The translations under genes were made by a program, and so were the position numbers. Positions 44,205 through 56,100 of a stretch of DNA of 64,000 bases are shown one piece after another. This DNA comes from Brachionus plicatilis (taxonomy: Eukaryota > Rotifera > Eurotatoria > Ploima > Brachionidae). Below the pieces are notes generated by a model, which saw only the letters and a program-made list of their open reading frames with translations, ran no database searches and had not been told where the DNA came from. The stretch lies in the NCBI GenBank assembly GCA_010279815.1, contig QEOQ01000191.1:984846-1048845 (forward strand), read 5' to 3'. Each line of letters begins with the position of its first letter. Position 1 is the first letter of the stretch.

Positions 44205-45031
44205 ACAAGCAAGCTCTTGGCGGATGATCTAAAAATAATAGCAAAGGTGGAATCCGAGGCGGATATGATTAGTCTTCAAGCTGTTTGGACGCAGTGGCCG
44301 AATGGTGTTGGACATGGTTGATGGAAGCAAACGAGAGCAAGATTAAGATAATGAATATCGGTAGCAACGAGCATATAACAAGAACCAGGTCTTATACGCT
44401 AAAAAAGAAGGATGGCTCACGCATTAAGCTTCAAAAAACCTCCGAAGAACGTGATTTGGGCATCATTCTTACGCCTCATTTAAAGTAAGCTCAAATCGCG
44501 TCAAAAGTCAATCAAGTTCTAGAAATGCTAAAAAATACATTCGTGTCTAGGGATGTGGAAATATGGGCCTCACTATTTCGCACCTACATTCGTCCGCATC
44601 TGGAGTTTTCAGTATCGGCTTGGAACCCGTATCTTAGAAGAGATATTGACACCCTTGAAAAAGTCTAGAGAAGAGTAACAAGAGTCCCCACTGCTTTGAA
44701 AGGCATGGAGTACGAAAGCAGACTTGAGCGGATGGGTCTTACATCTCTGGAGACAAGACAACAACGTGGTGACTTAATCCAACTTTTTAAATTCAACAAG
44801 AGCAAAGACAACATAACGTGGTACAACAAGCCTAATTGATCGGCTCCGAGAGACACGAAGAGAAGTCAACTAAGGGGTGAGATCGTGGCATCTTGTCAGC
44901 AAAGACACAACTTCTTCATCAATCGGATAGCAAATGTACGGAACGGACTACCAGACGAAGTAGTCGCAACTGAGACGGTAGACTCCTTTAAAATCAAATA
45001 CGACCAACACCAATTGAGACAACCGCTTTGA
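44205..45031 (+). pseudogene. CR1/L2-like LINE ORF2 fragment
   Basis: It starts at the catalytic motif (LADDLKIIAKVESEADM), then WTWLMEANESKIKIMNIGS and ERDLGIILTPHLK (thumb). Next come FRTYIRPHLEFSVSAWNPYL, RRDIDTLEKV, ERMGLTSLETRQQRGDLI and FFINRIANVRNGLPDEVV, ending SFKIKYD. These are successive signatures of the C-terminal half of CR1/L2 elements. At least three in-frame stops and one frameshift near 44290 show it is dead. Codon use is more GC-rich than the surroundings, suggesting a fairly recent insertion. Confidence 0.85.
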
Positions 45032-45789
45032 GGGGCACCCCTGCGATTTATCTCGCATAGCGGTCTTTACAATAACTAATTTTAAATAATTTCATAAACA
45101 ACTTAAAATTTTATTTTCTAATAAATTTATTAATAGAATATTTGTTCTTCGCTTTCTAATTTAATTTAAATTACCACTTTAAATTTAGTTTTTTTTATCA
45201 ACTTTTTTAGCTCAATATGTAACGGGTGTTCAAAAAATCTCGGTACTTTTTTTAAATGAAACAAAAAATATGTTGCGGTTGACCAATCTCAATAAGATTT
45301 TACACAGGGGTACTTTGGGCTGTCTAGTATAAAAATACATGGTCAGCTTTCGAGTTTATGCCTTCCTGATATAGGCAGCCACATGACCTAGAACTTCCTC
45401 ACACCCTCAAAATGTCCTCTAGCCTTTCGATTTGCAAAATTTATTTTTACATATTGTTGGACAGAAAATTGAATGAAGATTACAACGATATATAGATTAT
45501 TTCTGTACAATGTTCTGTTCAAAAGTTGTGGTCAAAAAAACCTTAATATTACCTTAATTTCCAAGGAATGAAAAAAGGGGCAATTTCACTTTATTCGCAG
45601 TAACTTTTGAACGCAATAAGCTATCCACTTAAAATTTTAAACTTAAGTAGTAATGAGACGAAAATATAAAAAAAAATTTAAATCAGATTCATCTATATAT
45701 CTCATCCCCTTTTAGACCTATTTTGGTCCAAAATTTTCATGATCTAATTTGAACTAAAAAAAATTAAAGGATAAAGGTTTTGGTTCAAC
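45032..45789. other. Intergenic DNA, possible solo mariner terminus
   Basis: At 45222-45250, ACGGGTGTTCAAAAAATCTC then GGTAC looks like one end of a mariner-type element, but no inverted partner is visible nearby. No gene. Confidence 0.4.
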
Positions 45790-45799
45790 TTATATTTTA

Positions 45800-46228
45800 T
45801 TTTTTTTATTTAAATAAATAATTTGTATGTGAAATCCAGGACAGTTCCGAGCGGCTATAGCTCTCTTTTCAGCCCCCCTGTTAGGAAAATTTCGAGAAAT
45901 CATATTTTGAAGTTGTTTAAAATAAGGTATCTTTAGGAGTTTGAAATATGGCATGGTTCGATGTCTCTTAGTTTGCAGTAAAATCAATTATTTCATTGGC
46001 AATTAATTTTTGATTACATCTTGATTTTAAAAATTTAATAAACAGGGCGATTGCTCTTTCATCGATTTTTTCGATTTTTAAAGACTTGTGGATAGTGTCT
46101 ATACTCGTTTTAAATGGGAAAATTTTTATAATCCTGAGTATTTTGTTCTGGAAGATCTGAAGGTCTTTTTTGATTCTTTGGGTGCCACATTGCAGAATGA
46201 TAAAACAATAATTAGTGTTGTAAATCAA
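45800..46228 (-). pseudogene. LINE ORF2 C-terminal fragment
   Basis: On the minus strand from 46228: RIKKDLQIFQNKILRIIKIF then SIDTIHKSLKIEKIDERAIA, followed after a frameshift by KRHRTMPYFKLLKIPYFKQL. The motif QNKILRI...IEKI..R is the usual C-terminal domain after the RT of jockey-like elements. The 3' UTR follows. 5'-truncated. Confidence 0.75.
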
Positions 46229-47044
46229 ATTGGCGATTTGAACAAATTACTCGAATTGTTTCGATTTAAATTTAAAATTAAATTTGGATTGAAGTTTAAA
46301 CTCAAAAAATATTTAGATTCCAAGATTAACTTAAATAATTACAAATTCTATATAAATTATATTTTAATTAAAATTGCTTAAATAATTTGACTAATTTAAA
46401 TTTTCGGATATAACTAAAACTACTAAAATTTTATGCTGATATCCCAATTCCATAACATGCTCTTTTTTCAAATGACCAAGCATATTGCTTAAGTAATTTG
46501 TATTACTATATTCAACTGTGTAATATCAGCATTTTTATTTAGTAAAATTTTCTAACTTTAATTGAATTATTGTGGAAAGAGATCTTTTAATGTATTGATT
46601 TTTGTTTATCGATCGAGTAGTATAAAATCTTGAGTTTGACTCACTTTTAAGAATATAAATTAGTTTTTATTAAAATAAAAAATAATATTTATATATTGTT
46701 TTAGAAAGACCTTGAGCAAAAAAAATAATAATTGGAAAAACAAAAAAAATGGAAAAAACTTTATTTTTAGAATTTATTTGTTTATTACGTTTTAGATTTA
46801 ATACATTTATCATAAAAACCACCAAACTAAATTTAAATTTTCGTTTTGATGTTCAAATAAAAGCTTAATAATTTGACTTTTTTAAATTCTAAATTTAATT
46901 GAATTATGATTCAAATTTGAATTTAAATTTAATTATTATTCTGGGTTTAAATTAAAACTCAAATAAAAAATTTGTTTAAATTCAAACTCAAACTTAAAAA
47001 TTAATTTAATTATTTAAAAGTAAATTCAAATGCTATTTATTTAC
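46229..47044. other. AT-rich intergenic DNA
   Basis: Low-complexity AAATTTAAA-type sequence, especially 46860-47030. Nothing else. Confidence 0.45.
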
Positions 47045-47455
47045 AACACTAACAATAATCAAAAACAGGCCTTATTAAGGATTTGTAAAGAGTCTAGTTT
47101 AAAGCAATTGACTTCCTCCATTTAAATCCTTTAATTTTTCGAAGGATCTTGACTTTTGGCGGGACCTTTTTAACAATTTCGTTGAAATGAGAATTGTATT
47201 TTAGCTTTGGATCAAGCTTAATGCCAAGAAAGGTCGGGGCAGGTTTGAGAGCACTTTCTTGGTTTTCAATTTTTAATTTTATTGAGTACTTGCTGTGGTA
47301 GTTACTTCTCTGTTCTACTGAAGTCAAGACTGAATACCTTGTTTAGACTTATTTATTTTAAAACCCCATTTTTTACAGAATTCGACTATATTGTCGCTTT
47401 TTGTAGTAATTTCTTGATTTTGCTTTGATTTTGGCATGTATCCGGGGTTATATAA
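47045..47455 (-). pseudogene. LINE ORF2 thumb-region fragment
   Basis: On the minus strand: a KSDNIVEFCKKWGFKINKS-like piece, then KPAPTFLGIKLDPKLKYNSH, ILRKIKGFKWRKSIALN, stop, and TLYKSLIRPVFDYC. This is the segment after the catalytic palm of a jockey/CR1-like RT. Stops and frameshifts; inactive. Confidence 0.75.
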
Positions 47456-49143
47456 AATATGTACCTGAATAGAAATCAAATTTTAATCTCCGATACATTA
47501 TGTATTCTGGGATTCAAAAATTTGTGAATTTTGTGAATCAAAAAATACATATAAGATCTTCATCACAAGCTTTATTTTCTACTTGCTTATTCATCTTGAA
47601 ATTGGATAATAAAAATGCAAAATATATTTTTAAAATTTTTCAAAGATTGAAATTTTTATGATATCTATATGTGAATAGTATTTTTTGTCTCTTGTGAATT
47701 ATTGCTTTTGAATTGTTGTTTAGTCAAAAAAAGAATTTTGTTTCGGTTTTAAAAAGGTTTTTAGCATATGATTTCTAAAAGAAAGAATTTTATCATTTTA
47801 ATATATAGATAAAAAAGAAAATTGTTTTCAAAAAAAACAATTTATTTTATATAAAAATATTTATTTTTTCTCGATATAGCGAAAAGTAAATAGTTTCCAT
47901 TCTTTCTATTTTGAAATTTAAAATTTTGAAAAAAAAAAGTTTTTACAGGAAGCACAAGTAATTTTATTCTTTCCGTTTTCATTGCAGAGATTTGGGATTT
48001 TTCTTTTGATCTTTTTGAGACTTGTTTTTTCTCTAATTTAAATTGTTTTGATAATAGGGTTGAGTATCTAAACATTATGCTAGTCGAAAATAAATTTTGA
48101 AGAATTTTAAACAACTAGATAAAATCTTATAAGATAAATTTATTATTCAACACATTTATGTAATAACAAAAGTTTAAAGTACAGATATATAAAAATAGAG
48201 TTTTTTAAAGTCGACCCTTCTGAAGAAATGAGTAAACGTTGCTGATGAATATTTGAAAATATTAATTGAATCAATGTCAAAAATTATTTGTGCTTGTTAT
48301 TATGTAAAAGGTGATCATTTTAAATACTAAAAATAAGCATGCGTCTGATCTTTAGTACAACTATTTTTTTCAATCATTATATCAAGCTATTTTTTTTTCT
48401 GTCAACTTTTTTTGAATTTTTATTTAATTAATAGTGAAAATTAAAAAATCAAAATACAGACATTTTTATTTCCCATTAATTCAAGGCGTAAAATTTCGCT
48501 TGTAGTAAATTTATTACTTCAAGTAGCAAATATATTTATGTAAATAGCTGATCATAAAAAAGCTAATTTATTTTTATTTGCCGTTGTTCTAGTACTATTT
48601 GAAACATAATTTATATGAGTTCTACTATTGAAAATTTTATAAATTTTAATACAATCAAATCCTAAAATTAAACAAAATTTGAAAAAGATTCAAAACTTAG
48701 AATCTCAATCCGAATCAAACTAGATTTTCGCTACAGTTTTTAATGACTGTAAACGATACTGAAGACAAAATAGAAGAAGCGATTTTGAAAAAGCGAATAG
48801 TAAATACGCATATTTACTGGGAATGCAAATTTACTATAACATATATATTTCTATTGTGAAAGGTAGTTTGTAATAAGAAACACTGTTATTTTTGCATCTA
48901 ATTAATAGATGCAATCTATTAAATGATTTAATATTAAATGATTTAATATTAAATGATATTTGATACGAAAAGTAATATGAAAAGTAAACGGTTTGAAATG
49001 AGTTTGAAGGTGGCTGAGAACAAACAAAATAAAAAATGAACAAGAAGCTATCTAAGAATTTAAAAAGATTAAATTAAATTCAATTTAAATTAATTTTTTA
49101 ATTTATTAAAGTTATTTAAGTTATTTAAAAAATGTAAAAATAA
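47456..49143. other. AT-rich intergenic DNA with small tandem repeat
   Basis: No gene. At 48918-48958 a 16-bp unit (ATTAAATGATTTAATA) is repeated about two and a half times. Confidence 0.5.
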
Positions 49144-49206
49144 GTTATCTAAAAATAGCTTATTTAAAAAAATTGACAATTGGCTGTTAAAGTGGGGCGT
49201 CTACGT
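49144..49206 (+). repeat. Dispersed repeat, copy 2
   Basis: GTTATCTAAAAATAGCTTAT, then CAATTGGCTGTTAAAGTGGGG and CGTCTACGT. Matches 17452-17513 almost base for base. Confidence 0.7.
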
Positions 49207-51590
49207 GCGCCACTACTTGGAGACTCAATTCTCCCACAGCATTATATTGTAACAATTTTAATTTATTAAAAAATATGACCCGAATTTCATGGAATATTTA
49301 TCCTGGTTTTAGATATTGTTATCTAGAGTACTCTTAAAATGTCTTATTATATGACTTTTACTTTAATGCTTTTTATGTTTATGTTACTATACAAATTTTA
49401 TGTTTTTATTTTTTGAAAATCTTTTCCAAATTCTTAGTTTTACATGATCAGAAAATGTTCGTTATAACTATATTATTTATGAACAATTAAAAAGTGCTCT
49501 TGAATTATTGAGAATACTAGAAAATTTAATAGTAATAAGCTACGGCAAGCAGACTTGCGAAGATTTCTTACTTGGAAATGGTAGCTAGATGCATAGAAAT
49601 CTAGTTACATATATAAAGACACTAATTTCATATTTGTCTTTTTCATATAATAGTTATCTATTTCATAAAAAGAAACAATTTTTTTCAGTATTCTCAAACT
49701 ATTCTAAAATTTTTTTAAAAGCATTCATAAAAATTAGGATATAAACCTATATTCAAAATTATGATAATTATTCTTTAACACATATCTATAACATATTTGG
49801 TGAAGTATAAATAAACATTAAATAAATATAAAAATAAAATAAGAAAATTAAATTTAGCAAAAAGAAATTAATTAACAAATTTAATAACCTAATGAACCTG
49901 AAATTATTTTTTTTCTCTCATATAATTAAAAAGCACTTGGGAAAAGACATGTCATTTTCCAAAATATTAATTGAAAATTAAAATTATGGTTTGATTTTAT
50001 AAAAAAAAAATTCAAAAATAAAGGGTCATCTAATTTTTTCACATTAATTTAATTTTGAAAACGGAAAATTTTATAGTGATGCATGAACATCTATTTTTAA
50101 AAAATTCTGGCCAAAATTTAAATTTTAAAAAGCTTAGTATTCTGATTTATTAGATTTTACAAAATTAAAATTCAAATAAAAGTCACCAAAACCAATCCAG
50201 ATACCCCCTATTTCTATTTGGTTAATTACTAAATTACTAAACCTCAAATTTCAAACATTTTTGAAAAAAAGGAAGATAAGTGATTTTAAAATTGTTAGAA
50301 AAATGTTTATTTATCATCATATCTAAATTATATATTAAATTTTTTTAATTTTTAATATTTTTTTAATATTTATCATCTATTACACATGAACAAAATTCGG
50401 CAAATTCAAGTTTGAGATCAAGATCAAAAGATCAAAATATAAATTGTAATATTTTTTTTAATAATAGAGAAAAAATAAATTTTTTCAAAAGCAATTACTA
50501 TGTCATGTCAAGTTTATTTTCATATTTAAAATTTTAAAATGTCCCTTTTTATTGAACTTTAATAGGTTTAAATATTTTAATTGTTTTTAATGAAAATTTA
50601 CTTTTAAAGACAAAAAAATTAACTGTTTTAAAATTTAAAATGTATTAAAGTATAAAAATGAAATTATTTCAGTTTGAATGAATGGATTTAAAAGTCTTAA
50701 ATTTGAATTTGTGAATTAACTTAACCTGAATTATTTAAATTATTGATTGTTTTTGTTAAATAAATTAGAGATCAATCATTTTGATGTTAATTTGATAATG
50801 AATTATTACTAGACATAACATGTCTAGTAATGTTTAGTATTTATTTAAAATCTTAAAAATTATTAAAATCATTAGATTAATTAAGTTTTAAAATTTTAAA
50901 TGGTCATTTTGATTTTAAAATTTGATCTGAAGCTTCAATTTGCCCAAAATTCTGGTCATCAAAATTATTCAAAATTATCACCTTAAAATTATTCAAATTT
51001 CTTTACATTTTCATAACTAGATTAGATCAGAAATTCGAATTTCTCTTATCTTGATTTTTCTTTTTTAAAATTTTTTTAGCCTTCGTTCAAAAATATTTTA
51101 TTTAATTGATTTTCTAAAACAAATTACAATTTGACCGTCACCATCTCTTGATATGGAAATAATCAAATTTCACTCTGAATAGATCGATGTTCACTGTATA
51201 TTTGATTATTTTTTTTTAAACTAATAAATTCTATCGACTATTTTCAATGAATGTAACAATTCAATTTGGATCACAAAATCATTTGCATCACCTAAATTAA
51301 ATCAATTATTTTGACAACTTGAAATACATTTTTTTTAAACTTTTATCTAATTGTAACCTTTAAATGTTGGCGTCAGCCATTTAAAAAAAAACTCAATATT
51401 TTTATGCTAAATTAATCTTTATTTTAGCTGAATTAATTGGGAAATATGTTTACCAAGTTACATTGGAAAAGATTTTTTTGTATAATAACTTTGATTTTAA
51501 TTGAAATTCCAATCAACAAAAATTTAGCTGAAAAACATTTAAATTAAATTTCAGATGAAGCTTGTGTTTTCAACGTAGTACTCATCTTGA
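49207..51590. other. AT-rich intergenic DNA
   Basis: About 2.4 kb with no gene or clear repeat. The last few hundred bases are the upstream flank of the EF-hand gene. Confidence 0.5.
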
Positions 51591-51625
51591 TATAAATAAG
51601 GCTCAAGTCATCTTCTCTACTCATC
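51591..51625 (+). promoter_or_regulatory. TATA box and probable start-site region
   Basis: GATATAAATAAGG (TATAAATA at 51591-51598) lies about 79 bp upstream of the ATG at 51677. A pyrimidine-rich TCTTCTCTACTCATCAG about 30 bp downstream of it is a plausible initiator. It stands out because the DNA just after it is less A/T-rich. Confidence 0.65.
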
Positions 51626-51676
51626 AGAAAAAAAAAATCCCTATTTATCTATATCCATTAGATCTATTGTAATAAG

Positions 51677-52984
51677 ATGAGCTTTGAATATCAAGAAAGA
51701 GCACTCAGTGGTGCCGGCTATTTGAGTGAAATTGAACAAGCTATTTTGAGGTCATCTGATCCAATTTCTGTGAATGAATCAGAGGAAATAACTGTCAATG
51801 GTCAACGTGGTATTTGGGCCAATAAAGCCGAAGTAGTCAACTGGAGAGGCACTATTCCAATCACTCAATATTTAATCAATGAAGACTCAAACCCTGAATT
51901 GATCACCAAACGAACTGTTCAACAATTGGAATACATTCAAGAATTGGCCATTAGATACTTGAGACCACCAACTCCACCAGCTCCAGGTGAAATAATCATC
52001 CAACAACAACCAAACACTTTGACCCCTCCAGCTCCACCGCTAATTATCCGTCAACAGCCAGCTAGACCAGCTACTCCAGAACCGCTAGTTGTTCGTGAAG
52101 CTCCACCACAACCACCTGCCCAAGTTGGACGTAAGTGTTTTCAACAACAACAAAAAAAATAAATTTTAACATGTCTTTATTAAATTTATTTATTTATTCT
52201 GAATAAAACAGGAAAAGTGGTAACTATTTCTGGCAAACGCATTCCACCACCACCAAGAAAAGTAGTGATTGAAAGACTTGCTCCTCTTCCAGCTAAACCA
52301 CAATCAGTGATCATTGAAAGATGGTTGCCATACTCAGAAGTTAAACGAAGAGTCATATTCCAAAAGCCGGCTGAAGCCGATCCAGTTGTTGTTAAGCCAA
52401 GAAATGTAATTGTTCAATGGGAAGCTCCACAAGTAGTGGTTAGAAAAGAAACAAAATATTTAGGCGTGATTAGAGCTAATCCAGCCGAATATGTATCAAG
52501 ATACGGTGCCAGCTTGAAACAATCAGGTGAACTACCATCATTTGTAACAGACATCAAAACTCCAGATGGTCTTGTGTTGGCTGCCAACTACAGATACAAC
52601 AGCTTGTATGAATTGGAAGGAGATGTGCAAGCATTGAGATTGATCGATTTGGACCGTGAAGGTTTGGCTGAATACAGATCATATTTGCAAAGATTGGGAA
52701 TTGTAGGAGGAAATGCCAGTCCAGCATTGTCCTATTCATCAGCTCCAGTATCGCTAAGCTCAATTTTGGCTCTTGCTGACGAGCTTTTGACCAATTTGAA
52801 CAAGAATCCAGAAAATAGAGTCCCGATATCGGATGCTGAATCTGCCCTATTTAAACTTACTGACAGACTTGGAAGAAACTTTAATCAAAGTGATGTAGGT
52901 GGTTTCTTCTCGAAATTAGATTCGAACAGAGACGGCTACGTCGATTTTGATGAATTCAAAAAAGCGTTTTTAAGCATTTATTGA
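51677..52984 (+). CDS. Proline-rich cytoskeletal-like protein with C-terminal EF-hand
   Basis: Two exons, 51677-52130 and 52212-52984, phase-1 intron of 81 bp; 408 aa. Residues 1-95 hold a compact segment (VNWRGTIPITQYLINEDSNP). Residues 97-150 are Pro-rich repeats of TPPAPxxIIxxQQP type. Residues 150-235 have repeated valine-rich strands (KVVIERLAPLPAKPQSVIIE, then RWLPY...VKRRVIF and NVIVQWEAPQVVV). The last 24 residues hold a canonical calcium loop, DSNRDGYVDFDEF (about 388-399), with a degenerate partner before it. The alternating V-I-E/P strands recall alveolin and epiplasmin-type membrane-skeleton proteins, but that is a visual resemblance, not a proven homology. No signal peptide or TM helix, so cytosolic. 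A clear TATA box and a GC-richer, biased codon use suggest strong expression. Confidence 0.85.
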
Positions 52985-53408
52985 ATTTAAATGCTTAGCT
53001 TTTTTTCAAACATTTAAATAGTTTAGTTTATTTTTTTATTAAATTTAAAATAAATTTTTTTAGCGCTAATTTTTCTGTTTTTAATTTACGAATATCACCT
53101 TTAGTGGGGTTAAAATTAGTTAACTTCTCCAAGACTAAGTAATTGGGCCTTTCTTATTCGTCATTAGAATAAGTTTCAGCTTATTTGGCAAAAGCGAATT
53201 TGGTTGTGATACCCCAAATATTGAATATAATACTTCAAATGTTTAAGTTTTTACCCCAAATTTTTAAAAAATAACCCCAAATGCTAAATAGAATACCCCA
53301 AAAATAACAATTATACATAATAAAAATAATTATCAACTTTTCAATTAAAATATAAACAAATTTGTAACTTTGATCCTATTTTTATTAAAAGAAGAACAAA
53401 TATTTAAA
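52985..53408. other. 3' flank with ACCCCAAAT repeats
   Basis: After the 3' UTR, 53208-53310 contains scattered ACCCCAAAT or ACCCCAAA units, four or five in 100 bp. The source is unknown; no gene. Confidence 0.5.
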
Positions 53409-53690
53409 AAAAAACCTTGATTGATAAGTTTGACACTTAATTTTTCTGGCATGATATAAGATGTAAATCAAAACATTTTACTTTATTTTACTTGATTTGA
53501 ACTAATCGAAAGCAAAAAAAAAAATAAAAAAATAAATTATAAATATTGAAATTAAAAAATCAAATAATCTAGCATTTTAAATTAGACTTTTTCTTTTAAT
53601 TTTTTCATACTAACTTTTTGTGTCTCTTTATTTCAACATAACTTTAACTGATTATATTTTAATTTTAATTTTTTTTTTTTTTATATATAT

Positions 53691-53746
53691 TTTTATTCTG
53701 AAGGAGCACTAGCTCCACACAGATAAGCAAATAGATAAAATAAATA
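53691..53746 (+). repeat. LINE 3' terminus
   Basis: ATTCTGAAGGAGCACTAGCT then CCACACAGATAAGCAAATAG. Third copy of the terminus seen at 20530 and 28180, here with the CGGTACAGA part changed. Confidence 0.55.
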
Positions 53747-54420
53747 ACTGTTATAAAAAAAAGGCTTGTATTTAATGTTGCACTATAAATTAATCAGAAG
53801 TTGCACTTTTTTTAATACCAAACTGCACTATATTATTTCCAAAAAGTACTACATTATTTTATGTGCACTGAAATATTCGGTTTTTTACCTAAATAATTCA
53901 AATCAGAACTTTTATATTTCAAAACTTTACTATATAAATCACCTGGCACTTAAATAATTTTTGATTTTTACTAAAATAATTTCTGAGTTGCATTAAAATA
54001 ATTTGTAATTTGAACTAAAATAATTTTTGAGTTACACTAAAATAATTTTAAATATTAATTTAGACTTTATATTTATTTTTATTTTCAAAAAAGCTTATTT
54101 TATTTTATTTTCCGTCCCTTTTATAAATTCCTTGCGGCTACTCATTTAGAAATTAAAACAATTAAGAGCTAGTTACTCAAAGATAGATCATCATGGCATG
54201 GCAAGGTTCCAGAAATTCAAAACTTAAGTGCTATCTGAATTTCTAATTTTTGACTTAAAATTCGTAAACTACGTCCTTTGAAACCCTAGTTTTCATTTTT
54301 TTTATGGGACAAAAAAAAAAATTTTATATCCAGGTGTCTAAAAAGAACTAACCCTTTAAAAAGTTGTAGATCTTTCAGACTCAATTACTCAAAGATAAAA
54401 TAAAAATCTTTTTTAAAATT

Positions 54421-54508
54421 ATACCGTATACCCTTGCGCGGTATTGCATGCACTTAAAATCAATTTTGAGTTTAACTGCATGCAATACCGCGCAAGGGTA
54501 TACGGTAT
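54421..54508. repeat. Perfect 32-bp inverted repeat, 24-nt loop
   Basis: Arms 54421-54452 (ATACCGTATACCCTTGCGCG then GTATTGCATGCA) and 54477-54508 are exact reverse complements. The arms are about half G/C in a region that is otherwise A/T-rich, so the structure is not a chance product of composition. Downstream, ATTCTGAAAGAGCA resembles the LINE terminus motif. Confidence 0.85.
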
Positions 54509-55361
54509 ATATTCTGAAAGAGCATAAAATTTTTATTATTATGCCACCAAAGTCTAAATTTGTCCGTTCTCGCATTAGTAATTTTTTCAATCATCTCAAC
54601 CTACTAAACATTGAATAAGTGTCTTGATTTAAAGTGTTTTAAGGTAGATTATTTTTATTTAGTTATTTTAAAATTAGAAATAAATTTAAAAATTAAAAGA
54701 CTGTTTAACATCTCTTTTAGTAATAAAAATTCAACTAATTGAGATATAAGGGAAATATCTATTGTGATCATCCTTCTTGAAAAAAAACTTCACAGTCAAT
54801 TCCTCTGTTTCAGACTCTGATAAAAATAAAGATTTTTGATAATTATTATTATTATTATTCTTATGTATGTATTACTATATTTTTTTTCTCTCCAAAATTA
54901 AATCACATATTTGTAATTATAATTTGTATTTTTTTATGTTTAAAAAAAATAAAGTTTTCGAAAAAAATAGTGCTTGTTGTATATATTTATCTAAAAATGA
55001 ATTAAAATAGTTCAGGTCCAAAATTATTTTAGTGCTTTTTAAACATTAATTTAGTGCTTAGTAAAGATTATTTTAGTGCAAAATAAAAATTATATTAGTG
55101 CTTATTAAAGAATATTAGTGTAAGAATGTTATTTATAGTTCAGCCTTGATTAATATAGTGCATGTAAATATTATAGTGCAACTTGTGATTATTTTTAGTG
55201 CAGAATGTATTTGATGCCTAAAAAAAAAAAGAATTACTAGTCTAAACAATTAAGCACCAAATTAATAAACAAATACATACTTAATAAAAAAAAGTTTTTT
55301 TTAGAAAAAAGACTTAGCTGACAGAAAAATTAAGTGTCAAACTTATCAATCAAGGTTTTAA

Positions 55362-55675
55362 GAAAGACTGAATAAAAATTAATTTACTTGCCTTTAAATT
55401 TTTATGAAATTCATCAATTTGGTAATGGTCAAAATAAGGTGATTTAATGCATTTATGCCCACTAATACAAGTTTCCCATGCTATTGTTTTTATCCCATCG
55501 ATAGTTAATTCTTTGTCGAATAGATAACTTAGGTTGTTTTTAAATACTAATATCCAGGTTTTTTTGAGACTGGAACAGAGAAATCGACATCAGTGACGAA
55601 AGGTGTTCAGGCTCCAATTCTAACATTAGGCTCTCGAAGATGGCTGGTGATGTTCTGATTTTTTGATTAAAATAG
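55362..55675 (-). pseudogene. Broken minus-strand coding sequence, family unknown
   Basis: From 55675 downward: IRTSPAIFESLMLELEPEHL then SSLMSISLFQSQ, a frameshift near 55560, then TWILVFKNNLSYLFDKELTI and AWETCISGHKCIKSPYFDHY, then QIDEFHKNLK. It reads as true protein sequence in both parts but has no Met-bounded ORF and I do not recognise it. It lies between the inverted-repeat element and the RING duplication. Confidence 0.45.
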
Positions 55676-55678
55676 AAA

Positions 55679-55716
55679 AGCCAAAGCTAGCTACTAAAGA
55701 CTTTTTAATTGATTAA
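55679..55716 (+). pseudogene. End of an upstream exon, truncated copy
   Basis: KPKLATKDFLID-stop on the + strand, matching SKLATKVLLTD-stop at 59690-59731. The similarity continues into the following 3' flank (GATTAAATTTTCTTTTTATA with AAAACATTTT). It marks the left edge of the tandem duplication. Confidence 0.5.
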
Positions 55717-56100
55717 ATTTTCTTTTTATAAAACATTTTTATTGTACATATTAATATTTTCATCAAATAATATGGTTATTTTTTCATTTATTACATGTCG
55801 TTTTCAATAAATCATTGGTGCTTTCCGACAAAAAAACTCCTAAAGTGATTAAAGTACATGTTGATTCAATATAAATACTGATAAAAAAACTTCAAAATAA
55901 CTTAGAAATTACTGGCAAATTAAAAATTAATAAAAAGCTAAACAAAATTCTTCTTTGATTAAATCACAATTCAAAAGCAATTTTTAAAATTTTATACCCC
56001 ACCAAAGCCAAAAAAACTATCCACTTAAAGATTTCATTAAAATTTCAATCTTTGAAAAATTTTAAAAATATATTTTGCATTTTTATTATCCAATTTCAAG

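Larger units (their letters stand above)
53409..55361. mobile_element. Inverted-repeat element with subterminal GCACTAAAA arrays
   Basis: The outer inverted repeats are about 42 bp (53409-53451 and 55319-55361), both with CCTTGATTGATAAGTTTGAC then ACTTAATTTTTCTG, with one or two mismatches. Inside, 53775-54060 carries several TTGCACT or CACTAAAATAATTT units, and 55014-55210 carries the same units inverted (AATTATTTTAGTGC), giving two mirror-image arrays. A LINE-type 3' terminus (53691-53746) and a perfect hairpin (54421-54508) are nested inside. No transposase is seen. Subterminal arrays of this sort are known in several DNA transposons, where transposase binds them. Confidence 0.7.

Noticed and set aside
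45222..45250. mariner-like terminus
   Set aside because: Only one end is visible, without partner or transposase, so no element is called.
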